Assembly: GCA_902530595.1 (NCBI GenBank)
Contig: CACAAX010000003.1
Span: 36,001-100,000 of the forward strand
Source: an uncultured Alphaproteobacteria bacterium
GTDB taxonomy: Bacteria; Pseudomonadota; Alphaproteobacteria; Rhodobacterales; Rhodobacteraceae
Length of the DNA stretch: 64,000 nucleotides
Direction of reading: 5' to 3'
Positions 34,729 through 42,720 of the stretch are shown here, one piece after another. Numbering within the stretch: position 1 is the first letter of the stretch; each line of letters begins with the position of its first letter. The translations under genes were made by a program, and so were the position numbers. The notes beneath the pieces are model-generated. The model did no database searches. It worked only from the letters and a program-made list of their open reading frames with translations, and was not told the DNA's origin.

Positions 34729-35484
34729 ATGGAAAATATTCTAGTTTCCTTTGATGCTGGAGTAGCAAAAGTGTCAATAAATCGTCCCGATAAGAAAAAC
34801 TCTTTAACGGCACAAATGTACAAAACTATAGATGATGCTTTTAAGGAAGCACGGAACAGAGAGGACATTAAAGTAGTTCATTTATGTGGTGAGGGGGGTA
34901 TTTTTTCTGCGGGTAACGATATAACTTCTTTCGCAAACGCCAATCCCAATACAGTGAGTGATGAGACAGAAGTTATGGGGTTTTTGTATGAAATTAGTTC
35001 TTTTCCAAAGCCTGTTGTTGCTGAAGTATCTGGGCTAGCAGTCGGAGTAGGGGTGACATGTTTACTGCATTGTGATTTTGTATATGCTGAAAGAGAAACA
35101 AAATTTAGCCTGCCTTTTGTAAAGTTGGGATTGTGCCCCGAGGCTGCTTCAACTCTTATTCTACCAAGGATTTCAGGTTATCTTAAGGCAGCTGAAAAGC
35201 TTTTACTAGGAGACAACTTTGACGCATCGGATGCCTTAGATATGGGTATTGTTACTAGAATTTTCAAAGCGGCAGAATTATCAGGAGCAGTCAAGTCAAC
35301 TTGTGATAAGCTAATTTCTTTACCTTCGAATTCATTGAGGATATCAAAAAAATTTCTCAAGTCTGAAATCAAAGAGGGAATGAAGGAGAGAATGAAAGAG
35401 GAGGGTGATATGTTATGGAGGCTCTTAAATTCAGATGAGGCTAAAGAAGCGTTTGCAAATTTTAAGAGTAAGAAGCCTGCATGA
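34729..35484 (+). CDS. Enoyl-CoA hydratase/isomerase family protein
   Basis: About 251 residues from ATG at 34729 with AAGGAG 8 bases upstream; a longer frame from 34645 has no such site. Crotonase motifs: VSINRPDKKNSLTAQMYKTID, the oxyanion-hole GEGGIFSAGNDITSFA, and VVAEVSGLAVGVGVTCLLHCDFVYAE, where the second oxyanion region is GVGV. One position of the usual catalytic Glu region (KLGLCPEAASTLILPR) has the Glu, supporting an isomerase-type ECI activity. It is cargo between att-like repeats, so probably horizontally acquired. Confidence 0.85.
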   Translation: MENILVSFDAGVAKVSINRPDKKNSLTAQMYKTIDDAFKEARNREDIKVVHLCGEGGIFSAGNDITSFANANPNTVSDETEVMGFLYEISSFPKPVVAEVSGLAVGVGVTCLLHCDFVYAERETKFSLPFVKLGLCPEAASTLILPRISGYLKAAEKLLLGDNFDASDALDMGIVTRIFKAAELSGAVKSTCDKLISLPSNSLRISKKFLKSEIKEGMKERMKEEGDMLWRLLNSDEAKEAFANFKSKKPA

Positions 35485-35490
35485 TTTTTG

Positions 35491-35530
35491 CCAGATAATT
35501 TTTTCATCCACAAATCTTTATACAAACTGT
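35491..35530. repeat. Partial, degenerate att-like arm
   Basis: CCAGATAATTTTTTCATCCACAAATCTTTATACAAA resembles the arm ACCAGATAATCTCTTTACCCACAAATATTCATACAAA at 37019-37053. It directly follows the hydratase gene, as expected for an old junction between two cargo blocks. The tRNA-like core is not recognisable here. Confidence 0.5.
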
Positions 35531-35561
35531 TTGTCGATGTGTGTTGTAATTGGTGCAAAGT

Positions 35562-35589
35562 GGCTTGACCAACTTCCGTTGATCAAGCC
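35562..35589. terminator. Hairpin between convergent genes
   Basis: GGCTTGACCAAC-TTCC-GTTGATCAAGCC forms a 12-bp stem with one C-A mismatch and a 4-base loop, located 8 bases past the fasciclin-gene stop and about 78 bases past the hydratase stop. There is no long U run on either side, so it may be a bidirectional terminator of modest strength. Confidence 0.5.
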
Positions 35590-35597
35590 GTAAATGA

Positions 35598-36086
35598 CTA
35601 TGGAAGCAATACTGTATCAATGATGTGTATCACTCCATTGTCTGCGTTGACATCTGGTACTACGACAGTGGCATCATTTATCATTACTTTTCCGCCCATT
35701 AACTTTATCGAAAGAGACTTACCGTTTACTGTTGGCGCCTCCATATCGCCTTTTATATCAGACGACATAACCTTACCCGCTACAACATGATAAGTTAAAA
35801 TTGCGGTAAGCTTTTCCTTGTTTTCTGGTTTTAATAGATCAGTCAGCGTTGCTGAGTCTATCTTTGCAAATGCTTCATCTGTTGGTGCAAACACTGTAAA
35901 TGGACCTTTGCCTTTCAATGTCTCTACAAGACCAGCAGCCTCTACTGCGGTTACCAAAGTTTTGAACTTTCCACCTTTTACAGCTGTTTCAACTAAATCA
36001 GGCAAATGCCCTCCTGCATGTCCAATGCTGGTAAGGCCAGTAAATAATGACGCTACAAATAATAAGACTATACTAAACTTTTTCAT
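35598..36086 (-). CDS. Secreted fasciclin (FAS1) domain protein
   Basis: 162 residues: signal peptide MKKFSIVLLFVASLFTGLTSIGHAGG, then one FAS1 domain with H1 motif GPFTVFAPTDEAFAKI, the YHVVAGKVMSSDI strand and the C-terminal H2 motif NADNGVIHIIDTVLLP. FAS1 proteins mediate adhesion or bind ligands outside the cell. It is divergent from the rhomboid-like gene, with a 177-base gap that would hold both promoters. Confidence 0.88.
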   Translation of the reverse strand: MKKFSIVLLFVASLFTGLTSIGHAGGHLPDLVETAVKGGKFKTLVTAVEAAGLVETLKGKGPFTVFAPTDEAFAKIDSATLTDLLKPENKEKLTAILTYHVVAGKVMSSDIKGDMEAPTVNGKSLSIKLMGGKVMINDATVVVPDVNADNGVIHIIDTVLLP

Positions 36087-36263
36087 TCAATTTCCTTTCA
36101 ATTATCGAAGCCAAGAAATATTGTTGGTCTTACAGGTTTCAATTGAAAAAAATGCAGATTAGATATCTAAATAATGCGGTAAATTTGCGTCAAATCGTAA
36201 CTTGAAAAAAATTATTTCATCTTCTCGACCTAACCTGTCCAATTATTTTAGAATTACTACTCT

Positions 36264-36869
36264 ATGACCCTATCACAACGCACATCGCTCTTTATATTAG
36301 TAATCACTGCTATTGAAATATCGTTACTGGTCTTGGGACCTAGCTATAAGCAAAGCGCTATCTTTTATTTCTCATTCGCTCCATTAGATTTGACACGTCC
36401 ATACAAAGAGGTATTTTTTTTCCAAAAATATCTCATGTTTATTTCTTATGGATTTATTCATTCGAACATAATCCACTTATTAATAAATGTTATAGCTCTG
36501 TTTTTGCTAGGAAAAATTCTGAGAAAGTTAGGAAAAGACAACCTAACATTTTTGATATTTTTTCTATCCATTCTTGGTGGGTCAACTTTTTACTATTTCC
36601 TCGAACCCACTAGTCCAGTGCCGTTGGCAGGAGCTAACTGTGCATCTTTTGGTTTATTAGCGTTTGTTCTGAGTGAAGAATTGATAAAAAGATTAAGGAG
36701 GAAGCGTTCAGTTAATCAGATGATGTATGTTTTATTAATTTTTATCTTTGCGCATATTTTATATTTTTATGCGTTCTCTGCAATACTACCTATATCTATA
36801 ATATGGCAGGGACACTTGGGTGCTTTTTTAGTTGGGACAGTTATAGCCCTTGTAAGCCAAAAAAAGTGA
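36264..36869 (+). CDS. Rhomboid-family membrane protein lacking the catalytic serine
   Basis: A 201-residue protein with about six membrane helices. The rhomboid signature HSNIIHLLINVIALFLLGKILRKLGK and the C-terminal catalytic-His motif QGHLGAFLVG are present. However, the GxSG active-site motif reads GANCASFGL, so the nucleophile Ser is Asn and the Gly after it is Cys. It should be proteolytically inactive, like iRhom-type pseudo-enzymes. It is cargo in the same block as the fasciclin gene. Confidence 0.8.
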   Translation: MTLSQRTSLFILVITAIEISLLVLGPSYKQSAIFYFSFAPLDLTRPYKEVFFFQKYLMFISYGFIHSNIIHLLINVIALFLLGKILRKLGKDNLTFLIFFLSILGGSTFYYFLEPTSPVPLAGANCASFGLLAFVLSEELIKRLRRKRSVNQMMYVLLIFIFAHILYFYAFSAILPISIIWQGHLGAFLVGTVIALVSQKK

Positions 36870-36960
36870 TAAAAATGATTTCTGCAATATCAAATAAGCA
36901 CATTGAAAACCTTATTTATTTAATAAAGGATTAAATTCTTTACAGATAGCCTTAGGGTTG

Positions 36961-37055
36961 TGGATTGACCCTCTACCACACTCCTCTGTAAGCCTTTGTT
37001 ATCTTGATCCTATTTTACCAGATAATCTCTTTACCCACAAATATTCATACAAATG
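36961..37055. repeat. Internal att-like repeat
   Basis: TGGATTGACCCTCTACCACACTCCTCTGTAAGCC... through ACCCACAAATATTCATACAAATG copies the arm at 34203-34289 at very high identity, with the tRNA-like core decayed to TGGATTGA. It separates the fasciclin/rhomboid block from the next cargo block. The intergenic 36870-37095 holds nothing else that I can see. Confidence 0.75.
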
Positions 37056-37095
37056 TTTTTTCGTAACTCCATAAATTTCTGTAAGTGAAAATAAC

Positions 37096-37335
37096 TTAGG
37101 CCCCATCACTGCTATTTGGATATTCTCTAGTCCCAAAAGTTTGTCCTGGTTCTGTCCTGCATTGTAAGTTTTCTAATTCGTATTCTGGCAAGCGTTCCAA
37201 GGTGTCAGTTTTCATACGATCTACACGATCAAGACATTGTTCAATTGTGTGATAAGGTCCCCATTTATCTGACAGGAGAATACAGTCTTTCTTTATAGAC
37301 ATGGTATTGCATACAATAATCAAGGCGTAAATCAA
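37096..37335 (-). CDS. Hypothetical 79-residue protein
   Basis: TTG start, then a short hydrophobic stretch (MIYALIIVCNTM) and a polar body with three Cys (DCILL, EQCLDR, LQCRTEP). It might be an exported small protein. No family is recognised and the start is uncertain. It is island cargo. Confidence 0.4.
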   Translation of the reverse strand: MIYALIIVCNTMSIKKDCILLSDKWGPYHTIEQCLDRVDRMKTDTLERLPEYELENLQCRTEPGQTFGTREYPNSSDGA

Positions 37336-37414
37336 TTGGTCTTCTCTCTCTTTAATTCGCTTGTTTTTTCAGTTGCTTCTACTAGTGAAGTAAATTTAAG
37401 ACTTGTCACAGCTG

Positions 37415-37705
37415 TTAACGAGATATTTCAAGTTTTCTATGCATTTCCTCTACAGATTGTAAATTCATATCGATGGTTTTTTTAAGAAAGTAAAAAGTCA
37501 GTCTTCCTATTGAGGTATTACTTTCTTTAGATCTCACCAATTCTAAAAGATTATTGGAGTTTGTTTTTAAAGTTCTTTCCACGTTGTTAAGGCTACCGCC
37601 AACCTCTTCAATTTTATTTTGAGATATCATATCTCTTATACTTTCTTGGATGAATAGAGCTTTAGAATAATACTCTTCAATCATCTCTTTGGTTGGTTTT
37701 GCCAT
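37415..37705 (-). CDS. Hypothetical protein, paralogue of the adjacent gene
   Basis: 96 residues, helical and charged. The start MAKPTKEMIEEYYSKALFIQESIRDMI parallels that of the next gene (MAKPTLETMEEYYSKTFFIEETVQDLY), and both share a LKTN motif and a KKxxDxNL segment near the C-terminus. They are thus tandem paralogues of a family I do not recognise. The gap between the two is 13 bases, which implies co-transcription with the membrane protein upstream. Confidence 0.6.
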   Translation of the reverse strand: MAKPTKEMIEEYYSKALFIQESIRDMISQNKIEEVGGSLNNVERTLKTNSNNLLELVRSKESNTSIGRLTFYFLKKTIDMNLQSVEEMHRKLEISR

Positions 37706-37718
37706 ATTTTTAATTAAC

Positions 37719-38000
37719 TTATTTTAACTTCCTATTTAGCATACTCTCTGCAGTATTTAGGTTTCTATCTACATGTTTTTTAGTTGCCCACCAAAAAATT
37801 GTACCTAAAGGCTTTCTCTCATTTATTGCCATTTTCAGAGCCTCTCTATTCGTATAGTTAGTCTTCAATACGTTTTTTGCGTTGCGATCTTCCCAACCTG
37901 GATTGATGAGCCCTTGGCTGTAAAGGTCTTGGACAGTTTCTTCAATAAAAAACGTTTTTGAATAGTACTCTTCCATTGTTTCTAACGTAGGTTTTGCCAT
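37719..38000 (-). CDS. Hypothetical protein, paralogue of the adjacent gene
   Basis: 93 residues with the same N-terminal MAKPT..EEYYSK pattern as the gene that follows. The body has AKNVLKTNYTNREAL, a GTIFWWATKKHVDRNLNTAES segment and a basic tail. AGGAATC precedes ATG. The upstream membrane protein gene ends 10 bases away. Confidence 0.62.
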   Translation of the reverse strand: MAKPTLETMEEYYSKTFFIEETVQDLYSQGLINPGWEDRNAKNVLKTNYTNREALKMAINERKPLGTIFWWATKKHVDRNLNTAESMLNRKLK

Positions 38001-38010
38001 ATTAAGATTC

Positions 38011-38820
38011 CTAATAGATTTTGTTTAATTGATGCCGCTCTCTAAATTTATTTAGTTGAAATATTATAAAAGAACGTGGGGCAGTTCCTTTTGAGATTAG
38101 GGAATATATTGTCTTTGAATGCATATCAACTAGCTTTGAATTAGCTGACCCAGGTCCATTAAATGGCAAGTCGATTTGGTATAGCATGTATTGCATGGCA
38201 GTGTCGTACTCGTTCTTTCGTTCGTAGAAATACTTTTCAGACAAATCATGTAAAAGCTGACTTCCATCGTTATCTACGCGTGTAGAGTATTCTTCAGCCA
38301 ATAGTAATTCAACGCGATCTTTGAATGAGTTAAAAGGGTCTAATTGATCCAAGGGAGCTGGTGTCTCTTGGTTTTTTTCAACGGATGGCATTTCAAAAAT
38401 ATCTGGTGAATCGCCAGTTTCTTTTTTTGAATTTTCTACTGAATTTTTTTTATTTACTGATGTTTGATTGGAATCGTATTGCTTTTTGTCATGGGAACCT
38501 TGATTTATGAATCCAGACTCCATTTCGTAGGCACGTTTTGACTGTAGAGCAATATAAATTGCTACAGCAGTTCCTAAATTTATTACAACCCATGCGCTCT
38601 TTGAATAAAGATATATTGGGATTATTGGGTTGTATAAAATTGCTAAGCCAATAAAGATTAGCCAAATAGGAAAGCTCGCACCAAACATTTGAAAAACAAT
38701 ATAAAATGAAATAAGGCAAAGGGATATTCTTACAAAGGTATAAAATTCTATTGGCATTGGGAGTATGGCTATTAGGGCGATTAGTATGCCTGCATAGTAA
38801 AAGGTAGGATTTACATTCAA
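38011..38820 (-). CDS. Membrane protein of unknown function
   Basis: 269 residues. The first 95 hold about four hydrophobic segments (FYYAGILIALIAILPM, TFVRISLCLISFYIVFQM, IWLIFIGLAILY, WVVINLGTAVAIYIAL). A low-complexity polar linker (residues about 110-165, rich in N, Q, K, S, E) leads to a helical cytosolic domain (SFKDRVELLLAEEYSTRV...). No family is recognised. It heads a three-gene cluster with the two paralogues and so may work with them. Confidence 0.6.
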   Translation of the reverse strand: MNVNPTFYYAGILIALIAILPMPIEFYTFVRISLCLISFYIVFQMFGASFPIWLIFIGLAILYNPIIPIYLYSKSAWVVINLGTAVAIYIALQSKRAYEMESGFINQGSHDKKQYDSNQTSVNKKNSVENSKKETGDSPDIFEMPSVEKNQETPAPLDQLDPFNSFKDRVELLLAEEYSTRVDNDGSQLLHDLSEKYFYERKNEYDTAMQYMLYQIDLPFNGPGSANSKLVDMHSKTIYSLISKGTAPRSFIIFQLNKFRERHQLNKIY

Positions 38821-38948
38821 TTTCTGTACGTCCTTTTACAACTCTTCAACTAAGCTTAAACCATTACAAATATATTTTACCAGAAAAAACGTCACTCAAA
38901 AATTTCATAAAACTAATTTTAAATGGGACACAATTATTGGCTATAGCG

Positions 38949-39150
38949 CGGATTGACCCTCTGCCACACTCTAACGTAAGCATCTGTTACATATAGGGTA
39001 TTTAAGCAGATAACCTTATTACCCACAAATTGGGGTGGTACAGGCCGACGCAGATTGAAGTGGAATAGGGGAGACTAATCAACCAAAAACATAGTGTTCA
39101 CTGGTATTTGACACAGGGTGACATAAGAAAGTCAGGTTAGTGGCGGAGAG
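38949..39150. repeat. Pair of att-like sites flanking an empty 195-base unit
   Basis: A core-like CGGATTGA at 38949 with the arm CCCTCTGCCACACTC...ACCCACAAAT (to 39030) is joined directly to the other arm (TTGGGGTGGTACAGG..., TGACACAGGGTGACATA), ending in a second core TGGCGGAGAG at 39141. The second arm matches 42741-42851 beside the tRNA. I see no gene in 38821-39314 apart from this. Confidence 0.7.
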
Positions 39151-39314
39151 ACCCTCCTCACCATATCTTTTCAAAATATGAAAAAGACTGGTCTAGAATT
39201 ACGAATAACACGAGTGGTAAGAAACAGTTTCTTATTTTTTCAAAGAGATACTCAACAATCATTTTTTTATATTATCCATTTACAACATATTTTATGAGCT
39301 GAGAGTTTTTTGGT

Positions 39315-40586
39315 TTAATAGATTTTCACAAGGTCAATCGTGTCTTTTCTACCTCTAATCTTATAATTCGAAACTCTTTCATTGTCCTCTTTATGCGTAA
39401 CTTTTTTCTCAAGTTCTGAGCTAATCAGAAAGTTAGTATCAAATTCTTTGCACGCATCACATATTCTGCTAGCTACATTAACTACGTCCCCTATCACAGC
39501 AAATTCTACTCTTTGCTCACTCCCCATATTTCCAGCAACACACCGTCCATAGTGAATTCCTATGCGATGCTCTATTTTAACAAGTCCCTTTTTATCTCTT
39601 TCGATATTCCAGTCTGAAAGTTTTTTATTCATCAATAAGGCACAGTCAAATGCATTTTGCGCGTCGTTTCCATGAGATTTCGGTGTTCCAAAATTTGCCA
39701 TAACGGCATCACCTATAAATTTATCCACTGTACCTTTATGTTGAAAAATTGCGTCTACCATTAATGTCTGATATTCACTCAATAATTCCAAAACCTCTTT
39801 TGGTTGCATCCTTTCTGAAAGTTTTGTGAAACCAACAATATCAGTAAACATCACAGCAACCGTTAAATCTCTCGAGCTCTTTTCATTCGCATTATTTGTT
39901 GAGCTTTCTATCTCGTCTCTTACATCAGGAGAAAAGTAGCGACTGTAATTCGCTCTTGATTTTTCGAGTTCTACTGTACTTCTGAGCACCCATCTATTGA
40001 ATACTGCAAAAGCTGCAATTGCTACCAAATACAGCATATACAAGGTTATATAATCACTAAAAATACCTTGGTTTACTGCATTCCCATCGGTTGCCAAAAG
40101 CTCCCAGTCGTTCGTAAAGTAAAGTTGATCTAGTCGCGTAAAAATAAAATAATCCTTCACGGGCTGGATCAAACTGAGAGCAAGCCAAAGTAAGATAGCC
40201 CATACTCTTATGAAAAATAATGAAAGCAAGGCAAAGAATGGAAAGATAATAAAGATATGTTCCAATAAACGTCCGGGAGCAATAACCTTATCATCTGGCA
40301 TCTTCAACATGTCAAGCTGGTGTCCCAGCACCATAATATTAAATCCTAGAAAAATTCCGGGAGCTATTATCGCAATATATTTGTTATAGTTTCTGACGTT
40401 AATTCTAAAAAATCCTAAAGCTACGGATATAAACATTATTAAAGGGCCAGATTTTACCAATAAGTCCTGCTGTATGTCTTCCTTCGGGTAGGGTAGCTCA
40501 GTAATAAACATAAATGCCGACATAACCATTCCAAGGATGCAAATAATTTTTGCAAGCCTGATTTCCCATGTGTTTACAACGTCCAT
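39315..40586 (-). CDS. Membrane-bound class III adenylate/guanylate cyclase
   Basis: 423 residues. The first ~210 contain about six membrane helices. The C-terminal cyclase domain (about 235-420) has metal Asp residues in VAVMFTDIVGFTKLSERM and KFIGDAVMANFG, a purine Lys in VDKFIGD, and transition-state Asn/Arg in VIGDVVNVASRICDA. All catalytic residues are present, so it is predicted active. It is island cargo, between the empty att unit and the phage-like regulators. A second cyclase in the window is at 19.2 kb. Confidence 0.9.
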   Translation of the reverse strand: MDVVNTWEIRLAKIICILGMVMSAFMFITELPYPKEDIQQDLLVKSGPLIMFISVALGFFRINVRNYNKYIAIIAPGIFLGFNIMVLGHQLDMLKMPDDKVIAPGRLLEHIFIIFPFFALLSLFFIRVWAILLWLALSLIQPVKDYFIFTRLDQLYFTNDWELLATDGNAVNQGIFSDYITLYMLYLVAIAAFAVFNRWVLRSTVELEKSRANYSRYFSPDVRDEIESSTNNANEKSSRDLTVAVMFTDIVGFTKLSERMQPKEVLELLSEYQTLMVDAIFQHKGTVDKFIGDAVMANFGTPKSHGNDAQNAFDCALLMNKKLSDWNIERDKKGLVKIEHRIGIHYGRCVAGNMGSEQRVEFAVIGDVVNVASRICDACKEFDTNFLISSELEKKVTHKEDNERVSNYKIRGRKDTIDLVKIY

Positions 40587-40628
40587 CTTTTTTCCCTATA
40601 TTGTAAAAGTTACAATTGTATTTTTTAT

Positions 40629-41015
40629 CTAAATTCTAATGCCAAAATCTCTGGAATGTACATATTGAAAGAGACTATCGGAGGACTTTTTCTCAATATC
40701 GTCTTTACCCTTCATTAAGCTCAAAAACCTAAGAGCTAAGTTAGCTTTCTTAAATACATCTAACTCCTCGTTTTTTAAAGCATCTGCAATAATTTTCTGA
40801 GATGTAATTAATAGGTTTTTATGCGTATCAACAATCTCCGTTAAAATGCGTTCTGTAGCGTTCTCTACTGCTTCGTTAAATTTATCATTCTGCCTCCAAC
40901 GTGATAGCGTTTCTTCTCTAATCCCTAATTGTTTAGAAATTACTGATGCTTTCACTCCAGAGGCTATTAAGTGAATGGCAATAAGTTGATTTTCATTGAG
41001 TTTTGTTGACATCAT
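40629..41015 (-). CDS. Helix-turn-helix protein, small-terminase-like (phBC6A51 type)
   Basis: 128 residues. The HTH ASGVKASVISKQLGIREETLSRWRQNDKFNEAVENATERI is followed by a helical region (HKNLLITSQKIIADALKNEELDVFKKANLALRFLSLMKG). This fits the phage family of HTH/terminase-small-like proteins. It could also be a transcription factor. It overlaps the AlpA-like gene by about 23 bases and lies near the integrase. Confidence 0.6.
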   Translation of the reverse strand: MMSTKLNENQLIAIHLIASGVKASVISKQLGIREETLSRWRQNDKFNEAVENATERILTEIVDTHKNLLITSQKIIADALKNEELDVFKKANLALRFLSLMKGKDDIEKKSSDSLFQYVHSRDFGIRI

Positions 41016-41232
41016 GTACCAATCTAATGGGTTTATGCCCTAAAAACCCTCTGTGTTTTTTTTGCTCGCTTATATATTTTTCAATTTCGCTTACATCCCA
41101 CACAACTTTGTTTGGTCCGAGTGGAAAAGGCTCTGGAAAATTTGAATTTGTTTTAGACCATCGTGTGACTGTAGACGGACTAATGTTCAGCATTCTTGCT
41201 ACTTCTTTTTTACTGATAAAATTGGATTTCAT
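40993..41232 (-). CDS. AlpA-like HTH regulator/excisionase
   Basis: About 79 residues from MKSNFISKKEVARMLNISPSTVTRWSKT, with GAGGG about 10 bases upstream of the ATG. A 14-residue longer frame is less likely. The winged-helix HTH followed by NFPEPFPLGPNKVVWDVSEIEKYISEQ is the AlpA/MerR-like excisionase pattern of P4-type elements and satellites, which typically controls excision of the integrase-bearing island. Confidence 0.8.
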   Translation of the reverse strand: MKSNFISKKEVARMLNISPSTVTRWSKTNSNFPEPFPLGPNKVVWDVSEIEKYISEQKKHRGFLGHKPIRLVHDVNKTQ

Positions 41233-41481
41233 AAAAACGACCCTCACTAAATTTAAGTTAAATTTTGGAATCATCGTCGCTAGATTTCGTAATCTATTTC
41301 GAAGAGTAGCATGTTTACATGCGCGTAATCACTCCCTAGGATTTCGCCTCGCCGTGATTCTGGCGCACAGTAGATGTGAGGTGAATTTATTATAACACCC
41401 TGTCTAAACCTAAGCAACCTTATGCCACATTAGTAAGGACATATTTCTCCCAATCGTTCATAATTACCTTTCTTTGCTCTA

Positions 41482-42696
41482 TTAAATTTGACCGCATATC
41501 GGTTTTTCAAGGGTGGTGGTAGGGTTTTTACTCAAAAAATCAGCCCAATTTTGCATTAATGTACGGCGTTTTTCAAATAGGGATGAACGTTGATACGGCG
41601 CTTGGGTATCATTATATATTTTATGCGCCAAGCTTAGTTCCGCCACCTCAAAAGCATCCGTTACTCTCTCTGCTGCCCAGGTACGAAAGCTCGCGCGAAA
41701 CCGATGTACTGTCGTATCGTAGTTTTCAAAAGAGCGTTTTAAAAAGACGAGAGCGGCGTTATCAGAAAGCGGTTTATCAGGATCACGCCCATGAAACACA
41801 AAAGGGTAGTTATGCTGGCGGCGTAGCATCTCAATGAGGGCTACCGCTTGATCTGATAAAGGTACGGAGTGGGGCAGACGATTCTTCATACGTTGCCAGG
41901 GAACCTCCCAGCGCTTTCCCTCAAGATCAAATTCCTCGACACGCGCCAAACGTGCCTCTGAGGGACGTACAACTGTGAGGAGATTAAAATGGAGAAGGTG
42001 TGCCACCATCCAGCAATGACGATTGAGAGAGGCATAAAGTTTTGGAAGCCGTGTATAGGGGAGGGAGCGGAGATGCTGTATCTTATGGTGGTTGGGTAGG
42101 CGCGAAAAATATCGCTCAAGATGGTCTTGCCAGAGCGCAGGATTAGCCCCTTTGTAATATTCCCCCACAATGGCAAACCCAAAGATGATTTTGATGCGTC
42201 CCTGCAGTTTTTTCGCAGTATCACGCTTTGTCTGCCATAGGGGTTTTAAGACCGCAATAATGTCGTGGGTCGTTAAGGCTGAAAAGGCTTTTTGGTCAAG
42301 AAGGGGATAGGCAAGACGCCTTAAGGATGAACGCCAATCATGGGCATGCTTTTTATTTGTCCAATTGTGTTCCTGTTGGGCAATACACATCTCTGCCACA
42401 TGCGAAAAACGAAGGGTTGCGTGGCGGCGTTGACGTTCTTCACGGCGGTGTTTTTGTTCTAAAGGGTCTTTCCCCTCCACTAATAATTGGCGCTGTTCAA
42501 AATGGGTTTGACGCGCTTTGATGAGGGGTATCTCTGGGTAGGTGCCCAGTGCCATGACACGCGCGCGTTTGTTAATCATGTAGCGATGCTCCCAGCGTCC
42601 TTTATTGGGGGCGGTCTTGGTAAGGCAGAGGCCTTGCCCATCTGATATTTTTTTGCCAATGGGCAGTGTTTTTATTTTTGCAAGCGTTAGTTTCAT
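41482..42696 (-). CDS. P4-type tyrosine integrase (DUF4102 N-terminus)
   Basis: 404 residues. N-terminal arm-binding domain: MKLTLAKIKTLPIGKKISDGQGLCL and ALGTYPEIPLIKARQ. Catalytic core: LTVVRPSEARLARVEEFD (first Arg), then HRFRASFRTWAAERV (His-x-x-Arg) and a C-terminal Tyr about 30-40 residues further (APYQRSSLFEKR). By eye the gene is clearly richer in G+C than its neighbours. ATG follows AGGAGAG. It sits about 155 bases from the tRNA-Ser 3' end, the usual target side. Confidence 0.92.
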   Translation of the reverse strand: MKLTLAKIKTLPIGKKISDGQGLCLTKTAPNKGRWEHRYMINKRARVMALGTYPEIPLIKARQTHFEQRQLLVEGKDPLEQKHRREERQRRHATLRFSHVAEMCIAQQEHNWTNKKHAHDWRSSLRRLAYPLLDQKAFSALTTHDIIAVLKPLWQTKRDTAKKLQGRIKIIFGFAIVGEYYKGANPALWQDHLERYFSRLPNHHKIQHLRSLPYTRLPKLYASLNRHCWMVAHLLHFNLLTVVRPSEARLARVEEFDLEGKRWEVPWQRMKNRLPHSVPLSDQAVALIEMLRRQHNYPFVFHGRDPDKPLSDNAALVFLKRSFENYDTTVHRFRASFRTWAAERVTDAFEVAELSLAHKIYNDTQAPYQRSSLFEKRRTLMQNWADFLSKNPTTTLEKPICGQI

Positions 42697-42720
42697 GGGT
42701 CTCTCTCCTTTCTCGTTCCA

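Noticed and set aside
41003..41395. Plus-strand 130-residue open frame opposite the AlpA-like gene
   Set aside because: It is the reverse of a recognisable HTH gene, has no family signal and no ribosome-binding site.
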